From contig CBFDCR010000005.1 in NCBI GenBank assembly GCA_965603365.1, positions 1 through 64,000 of the forward strand: a stretch of DNA of 64,000 bases, given 5' to 3'. Both the position numbers and the translations under genes were made by a program. Under the pieces are notes generated by a model. The model searched no databases and had not been told where the DNA came from. It saw only the letters and a list, made by a program, of their open reading frames with translations. Shown piece by piece: positions 36,475 through 45,700 of this stretch (its first letter is position 1; each line of letters opens with the position of its first letter). This DNA is from JAHELQ01 sp965603365. GTDB lineage: Bacteria > Acidobacteriota > Aminicenantia > UBA2199.

Positions 36475-37812
36475 GTGGAAAAGTACATTCATGAAATCCG
36501 AGATCCGATCCATGTTTTTATTAAACTCGACACTGAGGAGAGGAAAGTACTGGATTCTCCACCTTTTCAGCGACTCCGACATATCCATCAATTGGCAATG
36601 ACATATCTGGTCTATCCGGGTGCTACCCATACCCGCTTTGAGCACTCTCTTGGGGTGATGGAATTAGCCAGTCGTGTTTTTGATGTTGTTACAAATCCCC
36701 CAAATGTTACCTCTCCTATCCGGGAGCTCCTTTCACATATATCTAAGGAAGACGAAAAGGCTTACTGGAAGAAAGTTTTAAGAATGGCTGCGTTGTGTCA
36801 TGACTTAGGCCACTTGCCATTTTCCCATGCCGCTGAAGCTGAACTTTTACCTCCTGGTTGGAGTCATGAGCGATTGACCATGGAGATCATACTATCGGAA
36901 ATGATGAAACCTATTTGGGATAGCTTAAGTGTCCCTGTCAGGTCAGAAGATGTGGCCAAGATAGCCGTAGGACCAAAGGTGGCAAAGGAATTTGATTTCG
37001 ATGATTGGGAAACCATACTCTCAGAAATCATTACCGGAGACGCTTTTGGTGTCGATCGAATGGATTACCTACTGCGGGATTCCCATCATGCGGGAGTAAC
37101 TTATGGGAAATTTGATCACTATCGACTAATAGACACGTTACGTATTTTATCTCCGCCTCGATCACGAGATGATGCTGATCATGATAGTGCCAAAGAGCCA
37201 AACCTGGGGGTAGAACAGGGAGGACTGCTATCCGCAGAGGCGCTGCTATTGGCTCGATACTATATGTTTTCACAGGTTTATTTCCATCCGGTTCGACGTA
37301 TTTATGATATCCATTTGAAGGATTTTTTATGTGAGTGGTTAGGAGATAATAAATTCCCTATTGATCCCAAAGAATTCTTAACCATTACTGACCACGAGAT
37401 CATATCGGATTTAAGAAAGGCAGCCGAAGCTTCTCATCGTAAAGGAAACGATCATGCCAGACGCATCGTTTCCAGGACTCACTTCAAGCTTTTATCAGAA
37501 CGAAATCCGGAAGATATCAAAATAAATCCAGAGGCGGCGGTGGCTATTTACCTGGCTGCTAAAGAGAAGTTTGGGGAAGAAAATGTCAGGTTAGATACTT
37601 ATAAAAAGGAAAGCACCAGCCCGGATTTTCCGGTGTTATCAGCTATAGATGGCCGAATTGTCTCTTCTCTTTCTCTATCTGAAACTCTGAATAGACTGCC
37701 TACGGTGGCGGTTGATTACGTTTTTATTGCCCCTGAACTTCAAAAAAAGGCAAAAGAGTGGCTAAATAGGGAAAGAAATGATATAATTAAGTTAGGTAAA
37801 GAGGAGATCTGA
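36475..37812 (+). CDS. HD-domain phosphohydrolase, dGTPase/SAMHD1-like (YwfO type)
   Basis: A 445-residue metal-dependent HD hydrolase. It begins EIRDPIHVFIKLDTEE, then RHIHQLAMTYLVYPGATHTR, FEHSLGVMELA (first His), LCHDLGHLPFSHAAE (His-Asp) and TGDAFGVDRMDYLLRDSHHAG (final Asp). This is the arrangement of dGTP triphosphohydrolase relatives and of B. subtilis YwfO. It probably cleaves dNTPs or a related nucleotide. The start is GTG 36475. It overlaps the following YwgA-like gene (TGATG). HD enzymes of this family can act as dNTP-depleting antiviral factors; that role is only a possibility here. Confidence 0.88.
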   Translation: MEKYIHEIRDPIHVFIKLDTEERKVLDSPPFQRLRHIHQLAMTYLVYPGATHTRFEHSLGVMELASRVFDVVTNPPNVTSPIRELLSHISKEDEKAYWKKVLRMAALCHDLGHLPFSHAAEAELLPPGWSHERLTMEIILSEMMKPIWDSLSVPVRSEDVAKIAVGPKVAKEFDFDDWETILSEIITGDAFGVDRMDYLLRDSHHAGVTYGKFDHYRLIDTLRILSPPRSRDDADHDSAKEPNLGVEQGGLLSAEALLLARYYMFSQVYFHPVRRIYDIHLKDFLCEWLGDNKFPIDPKEFLTITDHEIISDLRKAAEASHRKGNDHARRIVSRTHFKLLSERNPEDIKINPEAAVAIYLAAKEKFGEENVRLDTYKKESTSPDFPVLSAIDGRIVSSLSLSETLNRLPTVAVDYVFIAPELQKKAKEWLNRERNDIIKLGKEEI

Positions 37813-38357
37813 TGATGAAGCGTTTGCAGAAGGTATCGATAGTTATTGATCTAATAAAGAAGCTTAGAGAGAAGGGGAGTTGGTGTGGTGAGACCCATAT
37901 TCAGAAGGCGATATATTTTCTACAGGAGTTAACCGGAGTACCCCTGGAATTTGAGTTTATACTGTATAAACATGGCCCCTTTTCCTTTGATCTTAGAGAT
38001 GAATTAACGGCTATGCGAAGCGATGGCCTTATCGAACGTGATGTCCCACCTTACCCCTATGGCCCAGGTTTATTTCCAACGGAGTCAGGGGAGAATATCA
38101 AAAATCATTTTCCCAGAACGGTAAGGGAGTATAGGGATCAGACCGAATTTATCGCAGATAACCTGGGAGATAAGAGTGTGGTGGAGCTTGAGAGGTTGGG
38201 AACCGCCTTGTTGGTGACCAAAAAATATGGAGAGCTAGATCAGGAAAAACGGGCCGACATCATTCATCAACTCAAAGCCCATGTCCCGGTTCATCAGGCT
38301 CTTTTGGCAGTCAGGCAGGTTGACCAGATGCGAAAGGTTTTAGAAAGTAAGGCATAG
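37812..38357 (+). CDS. YwgA-like protein
   Basis: A 181-residue protein of the YwgA family. LIKKLREKGSWCGETHIQKA then IYFLQELTGVPLEFEF, LYKHGPFSFDLRDELTAM and DGLIERDVPP give a winged-helix-like core, similar in outline to the Panacea/SocA-type antitoxin fold. It is translationally coupled to the HD phosphohydrolase by a TGATG overlap. In Bacillus subtilis ywfO and ywgA are also neighbours (from memory), so the pair is probably a functional unit in which this protein regulates the HD enzyme. The activity of YwgA is not known to me. Confidence 0.75.
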   Translation: MMKRLQKVSIVIDLIKKLREKGSWCGETHIQKAIYFLQELTGVPLEFEFILYKHGPFSFDLRDELTAMRSDGLIERDVPPYPYGPGLFPTESGENIKNHFPRTVREYRDQTEFIADNLGDKSVVELERLGTALLVTKKYGELDQEKRADIIHQLKAHVPVHQALLAVRQVDQMRKVLESKA

Positions 38358-38403
38358 AAGTTGGGCATTTAGTAAATAGAAACTGGGGGGAGTCATATTC
38401 CGG

Positions 38404-38630
38404 CCTGTCCCCTAAATCTTTTTATACCCAATTTTCATATTTCAGGTTTTTGACCCGTTTGAATTCTCTCACATAAAATCTTCGGATGGAAGCGGTGTTT
38501 CCTTAAAAAAGGCATCCCATGATTTTGGACGTGGATGGATTAGGGGACAGCCAAAAATATTATTCCTCATAACCCAAACCACCATTTTTGTCAAAACAAG
38601 GAATTTGCTTCTATCCCCATTTTTCAAAAT
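38404..38630. repeat. Cluster of GGGGACAG-type tracts and 40-bp repeat, copy 2
   Basis: This 274-base intergenic stretch has CCTGTCCCC at 38404, GGGGACAG at 38543 and the second copy of the 40-bp promoter-bearing repeat at 38567-38606, followed by CTATCCCCATTTTT. The copied promoter (minus strand TTGACA, 17 bases, TATGAG) no longer faces a small antitoxin gene. Confidence 0.7.
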
Positions 38631-38631
38631 T

Positions 38632-41600
38632 TTAGAGTGAGGGGAATGGGGGTATTCGGCTTTCCAGGTTTTTAAACAGTTCGTTTAAAGCCTTTGTCCT
38701 GACCGGATAGTCGTCTATTTTGGGGGTTAACTGTTGCCAGAAGTGGGGATAGATGGGGCGGCGGATAACAAATTCCAGGCCCTTTAAAAAGAAGAATCCC
38801 GGGATAAACGGCAACTGTTCCAGCACCCCGGTCAAAAATGTCTTGCTCAGGTTAAAACGGGAAGCATGGGGAAGTAGATCACGGAGTGCTTCTATGTCTA
38901 TTTTTAGGTAGTCCAGCAGGCCGACCAACTTGAGCAGGTTGTTGGAGTCATCGGTTTTGGGCCGGGGCCGCGGCTTTTGCCTGATCACCTGGAATATCCC
39001 TGATAAAACTTCGGGATTCAGCCATTGACAGAACTCTTCTGTACTTTCGGCCTTAAACAGGGCATAGGTGTTCCACAGGTGTAGAAAGAGGTTCAGGGGA
39101 TTTTCCTTTTCTATCTTTTTCACAATTTTGTCACCGTTGCCCAGGTGGAGGACCTCCTGCCTTAAGCCGGGCCCCACCGGATATATGGTGAGCAGCAGCA
39201 TCAGCAACCGCAGCAGGGGGAAGAGGTTCTTTTCCTTCAACAGTTCCTCGTCGTCGATCGTATTTACCACGGCCTGTAGATCGGCGGTATCCAGCCTTTT
39301 TAGTTGGTATAGGAGAAAGAGATAGTTGATCTTCTCCGCTGCTGAAGCAGAATCGATTTTCTGCATATCGATGTAACTCACAAACTGGCCCATCAGTTCG
39401 GACAGGTAAGATCGCAGATCGTCATCTGTGCAATCCTTCAGGGTCCTCAAGCCTTTATTCAAACTCTCAAAATCCGATTTCTCCATTAATGTCCATATCA
39501 AATCCCTATCTAACCCCGGTTTGCCCGACTCTTGCCCGGAGAGGAGCCTCAATCCCGGGCCACGGGACACGGCAAAACATGTATTATAAAAATGGCCCTT
39601 CAAAACAAATGCCTCTTTTTCTCCTCTGCTAAGAGAATTGAGCCTTTCAACGATCTTCTCTTTTGTTTTATTGGTTAAGGATTCCAGCAAGTCAGGCAGT
39701 GTTCCCGGATTTCCGCTTCCCAGGATCAACTCGATAAAATGATGCACCCCGATTTTATCCTCCAATTTTTCCAGTAACTGACCTCGTAATCGTTTCAGAT
39801 GCCCGAATCCCCAGCGAATGGTGTCAATGGAACGGTTTTCAGCGATGGTTTTTTGTATAATCCGCTCACCCGTTTCCCCGCTGAGAGCATCGATGATTTG
39901 TGCTGCCGTGGAGGGGTTTAAGTGTCTTAGAATATTAACTAACTCCACCAGCGTGCCATTGGAAAGGATAAGTTTGATATAGTTTTCCGCTCCGATTTTT
40001 TGTTCCAGTTTTTCCAGCAGGCAGGTTTCTTTTAACCGCCTCAGTCTCAGGTTAATGGTGCCGATGGATGTCTTTCTGTTGATGGTGTTGTCGATGATCC
40101 GGTCGATGTCCTCACTGTTTACGTTGTCCAGCAGGGTCGTTACTATCGAGCCGTCTTGGGAGTTGAAAAGGTTACTTAAAATGAAGACCAGAGAGGGGAG
40201 GTTCCACCGTTGACATAAAGTCTTGATTTTTTCGGCATCAAGTTGTTTTTTGAGGTGATCGATTCCTTCCGGGTAGTCGATTTTTAAAGAATGGAGAAAC
40301 GGTCCTATTGAGACATTTTCGCAAGATATCAGGGCGTTTATGTAGGTCCCCGCTTCAATCTTGTTTTTTAGCAGATCTAAGTAGGGATTCGAGTCCTTTA
40401 AACGGCGTAAAATTTGAAGTATCATGCCGATGATATTGGGATGTATGTGGTCAAAACGGTCGCGGCAGAGAAGGAAAAAATCTTCGTGCGCCAATGCCTG
40501 CTGCTTGATTCTGTTGTCCTCTTCTTCGTCAACCGGCAATTTCAGTCGGTTGTAGATGAACTGGCCCAGAGCCCGGTTGAAGTCTTCTGCCGAGGCGTGG
40601 GGGGATGAGGCCTGGTGGCGGAAGTAGTCCACGATGTTGGCGGCGGTAGTGGTGATGAAGTCTGCGCCGCCCACATAGGCGGCAGCCCGGCCGGTCAGTT
40701 CTGCCAGCGAACTGTGCAGGAAATAGCAGCGGGAAGGCCGACCCGCCTCGACAACCAGCTCTTCTACCAGGGGACGGCGGTCCGGCTTAACCATGTCCCG
40801 GAGAATCCCTTGATAGTAATCGGGACAGATACCGATATCGAACTGGGCAGCGGCAGCCAGCCTCAGCACCCCGTCAAAGCGCCCGGTCCGGGTGTTGAAG
40901 TAGACTTCGATGATCCGCTCGTACAACGTATGCCTATCTTGTTTCAGCCCCTCAAAGTCTTTCACCGTGCCGAGAGATCGGAGCATAAAGTCCAGTATCC
41001 ACAGGTCGCCCCCGGCCAGGTGGTAAATCTGGTTGGGGCTGATACTCCGAAGGGCCGGTCTTATACGGGCTGTGATCTGTTCAAACAGGCAGGGATCGGT
41101 CTTGATATCCAGGGTGGCCTCGTCGAAGAAATCGAAGAATTCAACGTCTTCATCCCGCTCTTCCTCTTCGGTCAGGGTCGTACGGTAGATATAGAGACAA
41201 AAGATCTCTTTGTCTTCAATGAGGCTGGTGATGGAGTAGTTGAGGGTCTTGACCACCTCCAGGCTGCGCTGGCAGTCGTCGAAGATAAAGATGGTGGGTA
41301 CTGCACTTCGGCGGCGGATGCCCCGTTTCAGGGCCTCCAGGCCTGGTTGAGATTTAAAATTGAGGTAATAGACGTGATGGGGCCTGGCCCGACCGGCCAG
41401 CGCAGAGAATCTACTGGCCAGGTCCAGGCACAGCGTGGTCTTGCCGGAGCCGGGATTGCCCTTGATCAACATCGATTTATGATCCCGCATGGTATCGTAT
41501 ACGTCCTGCTGCCTTTCCTGGGGAATGTAGAGTTTATCCTGCCGGGAAAAGTAGTCTTTGAGAAATTTGGACTCTTCACCCGGCCTGACCGGGATAAACA

Positions 41601-42207
41601 GGTCGTGTTCCCAATCTGTCAACTCATGGCAGTGACGCATGGCCATGTCGTCTCCGAACAGGTCGGTCACGATATCCGGCAGGTGTCTTAGCCGTTCATC
41701 CAGGTGTGTCCTGTCCTTGAAGTCCACCTCAACCGGCGGCTGCCCCTCTTGACTCAGGATCTGTTCAAAACTCTCCTTTGCCTGTAAAAACGCTCTATGG
41801 GAGGTGGAGTCTCTGTCTAAAACAGCCGCGGTGAATAGGATAAATCGCGCCGGGCAGGGTAAGCCCTGCTCCCTAATCCAGCGGTGATAAAAATCCGTAA
41901 AGATCTCTTTAAATTCACCCATAGTGGGCCTTTTGTCCCGGGCCCAGTTTTTGCACTGGTAGACTGTATCACCGGCGGTCAGGTCCACCCCGTAATCGGC
42001 CTGGCCCTGCCTGCCAAAAAAGTGGGGGAGGCACTGCCGGTTTTCATGGAGTAACATCAGGTAACACAGCCGCTCAAAACCGGCTCCCCCCAGTTGCTCG
42101 TAGGGCAGACCGCGGCCGTCATCGTGAAATCCCCTGTCCCCTTCGGAGAAGTTCGCCCTTAAGGTTTTGCTGTCGCTCTCTTCAGTCAAGAGTAAAACGT
42201 TTCCCAT
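38632..42207 (-). CDS. Mrr-like nuclease / STAND ATPase / helical-repeat protein, candidate immune receptor
   Basis: A 1191-residue protein in three parts. Residues about 36-190: restriction-endonuclease-like domain with GFERL (Glu45), DYGVDL (Asp75) and YQCKNW (Gln84-x-Lys86), the Mrr-type active-site pattern, intact. Residues about 215-560: P-loop NTPase, KGNPGSGKTTLCLDL then TIFIFDDCQRSLE, followed by winged-helix-like sequence. Residues 580-1190: helical repeats of roughly 35 residues (for example LEKLEQKIGAENYIKLIL, LEKLEDKIGVHHFIELIL), a probable ligand-sensing surface. The order nuclease-STAND-repeats is that of Avs-type receptors, but the repeats are not ones I recognise. The first 30 residues include translated GGGGACAG-tract sequence, so the natural start may differ. 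A promoter lies at 42246-42275. Confidence 0.85.
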   Translation of the reverse strand: MGNVLLLTEESDSKTLRANFSEGDRGFHDDGRGLPYEQLGGAGFERLCYLMLLHENRQCLPHFFGRQGQADYGVDLTAGDTVYQCKNWARDKRPTMGEFKEIFTDFYHRWIREQGLPCPARFILFTAAVLDRDSTSHRAFLQAKESFEQILSQEGQPPVEVDFKDRTHLDERLRHLPDIVTDLFGDDMAMRHCHELTDWEHDLFIPVRPGEESKFLKDYFSRQDKLYIPQERQQDVYDTMRDHKSMLIKGNPGSGKTTLCLDLASRFSALAGRARPHHVYYLNFKSQPGLEALKRGIRRRSAVPTIFIFDDCQRSLEVVKTLNYSITSLIEDKEIFCLYIYRTTLTEEEERDEDVEFFDFFDEATLDIKTDPCLFEQITARIRPALRSISPNQIYHLAGGDLWILDFMLRSLGTVKDFEGLKQDRHTLYERIIEVYFNTRTGRFDGVLRLAAAAQFDIGICPDYYQGILRDMVKPDRRPLVEELVVEAGRPSRCYFLHSSLAELTGRAAAYVGGADFITTTAANIVDYFRHQASSPHASAEDFNRALGQFIYNRLKLPVDEEEDNRIKQQALAHEDFFLLCRDRFDHIHPNIIGMILQILRRLKDSNPYLDLLKNKIEAGTYINALISCENVSIGPFLHSLKIDYPEGIDHLKKQLDAEKIKTLCQRWNLPSLVFILSNLFNSQDGSIVTTLLDNVNSEDIDRIIDNTINRKTSIGTINLRLRRLKETCLLEKLEQKIGAENYIKLILSNGTLVELVNILRHLNPSTAAQIIDALSGETGERIIQKTIAENRSIDTIRWGFGHLKRLRGQLLEKLEDKIGVHHFIELILGSGNPGTLPDLLESLTNKTKEKIVERLNSLSRGEKEAFVLKGHFYNTCFAVSRGPGLRLLSGQESGKPGLDRDLIWTLMEKSDFESLNKGLRTLKDCTDDDLRSYLSELMGQFVSYIDMQKIDSASAAEKINYLFLLYQLKRLDTADLQAVVNTIDDEELLKEKNLFPLLRLLMLLLTIYPVGPGLRQEVLHLGNGDKIVKKIEKENPLNLFLHLWNTYALFKAESTEEFCQWLNPEVLSGIFQVIRQKPRPRPKTDDSNNLLKLVGLLDYLKIDIEALRDLLPHASRFNLSKTFLTGVLEQLPFIPGFFFLKGLEFVIRRPIYPHFWQQLTPKIDDYPVRTKALNELFKNLESRIPPFPSL

Positions 42208-42245
42208 TTCGTTTTCCCGATATCTCTTTCTTTAATGTCATCCTT

Positions 42246-42275
42246 AGCATACCCCATTTCCCACCCTATTGTCAA
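42246..42275 (-). promoter_or_regulatory. Sigma-70 promoter for the nuclease-STAND gene
   Basis: Minus strand: TTGACA (42275-42270), 18 bases, TATGCT (42251-42246). The ATG lies 39 bases further on, at 42207. Confidence 0.5.
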
Positions 42276-42289
42276 TAACCAAACCCTAC

Positions 42290-42370
42290 CGCTGATAAGG
42301 AAGTACCTTTGGATATCTTAAATGCCTCTGTCCTGGCCGGATAGTCATCTATTTTAAGGGATTTTTGACG
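42290..42370 (-). pseudogene. C-terminal relic of a second copy of the nuclease-STAND gene
   Basis: Minus strand here reads KIDDYPARTEAFKISKG, matching KIDDYPVRTKALNELF near the C-terminus of the intact gene (bases around 38680-38730), and the DNA is also visibly similar. The match fades upstream and there is no stop at the homologous point. It is best explained as the leftover 3' end of a former tandem paralogue. Confidence 0.6.
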
Positions 42371-42415
42371 GATTAGCCTATTTTTTTCCCCTTAGGACGG
42401 CAATAATTGACAAAA

Positions 42416-42665
42416 AGAGATAAACGATGTTCATTTAGAGATAAACGTTTATCTCGGTGGAATAAATGATTATCTTCAAGAGATAAACAATGCTCTTCAA
42501 GAGATAAACGATGGTGTTCGAGAGATAAACGATGGTGTTCACGAGATAAACGTTTATCTCGGAGAGATAAGCGATGCACTTCCGAGCAGCTCAATTGCAG
42601 TTCAGAGCAGCTAAATTGTAGTTCAAAACCGCTAAATCGTGGTTCCGGGCAGCAAAATTGGTAAG
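42416..42665. repeat. Tandem array of twelve 21-bp units
   Basis: Twelve consecutive units of exactly 21 bases. Units 1-8 share AGAGATAAACGATGNTNTTC. Units 9-12 share GAGCAGCTAAATTGTAGTTC. Two units (the second and seventh) contain the 18-base perfect palindrome GAGATAAACGTTTATCTC. There are no unique spacers, so it is not CRISPR. Read on the minus strand it is open throughout as seven-residue repeats (HRLSLEE-like), but no good start exists. Confidence 0.85.
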
Positions 42666-42699
42666 GAATTGTCGTCTGTCCCCAATTTTTTCCTAAACA

Positions 42700-42729
42700 T
42701 TGTAATGTGGGGGGGATTTGTTATATAAT
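42700..42729 (+). promoter_or_regulatory. Putative promoter for the APH-M23-aminotransferase gene
   Basis: Perfect TATAAT at 42724-42729 with TTGTAA 18 bases upstream (42700-42705), directly after the 21-bp array. Confidence 0.45.
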
Positions 42730-42790
42730 CACTCTTGTTTTGATCCGCTGTGGGTGTGACAGCGGGGTTAATCTTATTAAAAGGGAAAAT

Positions 42791-45700
42791 ATGATGTCTG
42801 TGGTTAAAGAGGTTCCCCGGTTTTCGGAGGCTGAGGCTGTGGTTGTGGCCCGGCAGTACTATGGGCTGGAAGTTGAGGCCAGGCCCCTGGCCAGTGAACG
42901 GGATCAGAATTTTTTATTGCGGGATGGGTCAGGCCGGGGGTATGTATTGAAGATCGCCAACCGGGCAGAGGCGCGGGGGGTGCTGGAATTGCAGAACCGG
43001 GTCATGGGCCATCTCAACGAGAACAGCCAGCGCCGGTTGTGCCCCTCGGTGGTCTCTTCCCTGGAGGGCGAGGGGATCGTCACCGTTAAAAGCAACGGCG
43101 GCGAAGCCCACCATGTCCGGCTCCTTACTTTCCTGGAGGGTGTGCCCTTAGGGGAGGTCAATCCCCATACCCCTGACCTGCTCCACCGGCTGGGCCGGTT
43201 CGTGGGCCGGTTGGTGCAGGCGGCCCAGAGCCTGGCGCCGCAGCCCTGCCAGCCTGACTTGATCTGGAATATGATAAACGGCCCGGACACGGTGCGGCGG
43301 TTCAGGGATTATATTGAAGATGAAGGGCGGCGGCGGCGCATCGACCATTTTCTCGAGCTTTATGAGGCCGCTGCCGGACCCCTCCTGCCCGGCCTTGCCA
43401 CCGGCATCATCCACAACGACGGCAACGATTACAACATCATTGTTTCGCCGCCGGCGTCCGACCCGGCTGAATTCGGCAGCCGTAGGATTGCCGGTATCAT
43501 CGATTTCGGCGACCTGACCCGGTCGTACACCCTGGCTGAGCTGGCCGTTGCCTCGGCTTACGCCATGCTGGCCAAAGAGGAACCCCTGGCAGCCGCGGCC
43601 CGGGTGGCGGCCGGGTATCATGCCGTCGTACCGCTGTCGGAGCCGGAGGTGGCGGTTCTCTACCCCATGATCTGCCTGCGGCTGATCATGAGCGTGTCCA
43701 TCTGTGCCTTTCAGAAAAAACAGAACCCAGACAACCCCTATCTCACCATCTCCGAGGAGAAGGTGTGGCAACTGCTGGACCGGCTCTACTCCATACATCC
43801 CCGGCTGGCCCACTACCGGCTGCGCCGGGCCGTGGGCCTGGAACCGTGTCCCCGCACCACCGGGTTGAAGGATTGGCTGAAGGCGCACCAGGCGCAAATA
43901 GGCCCGGTCACGGCCTATGATTTGCGAACCGAGAAGATGACGGTATTCGACTTCGGCGTCGGCAGCCTGCTGCTGCAAGATGCCGGGGGTATCGCCGATA
44001 TCCGGGCCTTTACGGATCTGTTGTTTGGCCAGATGAAGAGAGAGGCGGCCCCCATCGGCATCGGCCGCTACAACGAGGCCCGGCTGGTCTATACCAGCGA
44101 CCTGTTCCGTTCAGGAACCAGTGAACTGGCGGAGGGGAGGACGGTTCACCTGGGCATGGATCTGTTTGCGGCACCGGGCTCCCCGGTCTTTGCGCCGCTG
44201 GACGGCACGGTTCACAGCTTCCAGAACAATGAAAATCCCCTGGACTACGGCCCCGCCATCGTGCTGGAACATGCGGTGGGGGCAACAGATGGGGGCAAGA
44301 TAACCTTTTACACCCTCTACGGCCATCTGGGCCTCGAATCCCTGACCGGCCTGTACAGGGGCAAGGCCATTCGTAAGGGTGAGCGGTTGGCCCGGGTGGG
44401 CGACTTCCCGGTCAACGGCGGCTGGGTGCCCCATCTCCATTTCCAGGTCATGAGCGATATGCTGGACTTTGAAGGCGACTACCCGGGGGTGGCCCGCTGC
44501 AGTGAAAAGGAGGTATGGCTGAGCCTCTGTCCCGACCCGAACCTGCTTCTCCAGGTTCCCCCGGGGGTGCTAGAGAGCGAGACGTACAGTCCGGCGGAGA
44601 TCCTGGACTTGCGACAGGCTCATATCGGCAGGTCTTTAAGCATCGCCTACCAAAAACCCCTCAAGATCGTCCGGGGATTTCGGCAGTATTTGTACGACGA
44701 TACCGGCCGCCGCTTCCTGGATGCCGTCAACAACGTGCCCCAGGTGGGGCACTCTCATCCCCGGCTGGCGGCGGCGGCTGCCCGGCAGATGGCGGTATTA
44801 AACACCAATACCCGCTACCTGCACGACAACCTGGTGCGCTATGCCCGGCGCCTCTGTGACACCATGCCGGAGCCGCTCAAGGTATGCTTTATCGTCAACT
44901 CCGGCAGCGAGGCCAATGACCTGGCCCTGCGTCTGGCCTGGAACTACACCGGCCGGCGGGATATCGTGTGTGTGGACGGTGCCTATCACGGCAATCTCTC
45001 TTCCCTCATCGACATCAGCCCCTACAAGTTTAACGGCCCCGGCGGCAAGGGAAGACCGGAGCACACCCAGGTGGTGGCCAGGCCGGATCTCTACCGGGGA
45101 GCCTACCGCTACGGCGACCCCCAGGCGGGTGAAAAGTATGCCCGCCAGGTCAGGCAGGCGGTGGAGTATATCCGGGGCCAGGGCCGGGGCGCGGCTGCCT
45201 TTATCTGCGAATCCCTGCTGGGCTGCGGCGGTCAGATCGTGCTGCCGCAAAACTATTTAAAGGCGGCCTACCGCCAGGTGCGCCGGGCCGGGGGGCTGTG
45301 TATCGCCGATGAGGTGCAGGTGGGTTTTGGCCGGGTGGGGGAGTACTTCTGGGGGTTTGAGACCCAGCAGGTGGTGCCGGATATCGTGACCCTGGGAAAA
45401 CCCATTGGCGGCGGCCACCCCCTGGCCGCAGTCATCACCACCGGCGAGATCGCCGCCGCCTTTGCCAACGGCATGGAGTATTTTAACACCTTTGGCGGCA
45501 ACCCGGTCTCCTGCGCCGTGGGCCTGGCCGTACTGGATGTCATCCGGGAGGAGCGGCTCCAGGAGAATGCCCACAAGGTCGGCAGCTATTTAAAGGCCGG
45601 GCTTTTGAGGCTGCAGGAAAAGTATTCCCTGATCGGCGATGTCCGGGGGTTGGGACTCTTTATCGGCGTGGAACTGGTGCTGGATCGTGAGAGCCGGAAA

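Noticed and set aside
40615..41691. 358-codon open frame on the plus strand
   Set aside because: It lies wholly antisense to the nuclease-STAND gene, whose protein motifs are clear. The frame has no recognisable domain and is a composition shadow.
42373..42594. 73-codon minus-strand frame with heptad repeats (HRLSLEE-like)
   Set aside because: It is the translation of the 21-bp tandem array with a weak TTG start and no ribosome site. Treated as a DNA repeat; the coding alternative is noted in the array finding.
42416..42665. Possible CRISPR array
   Set aside because: Units follow each other with no unique spacers, the period is 21 bases, and no cas genes are present.
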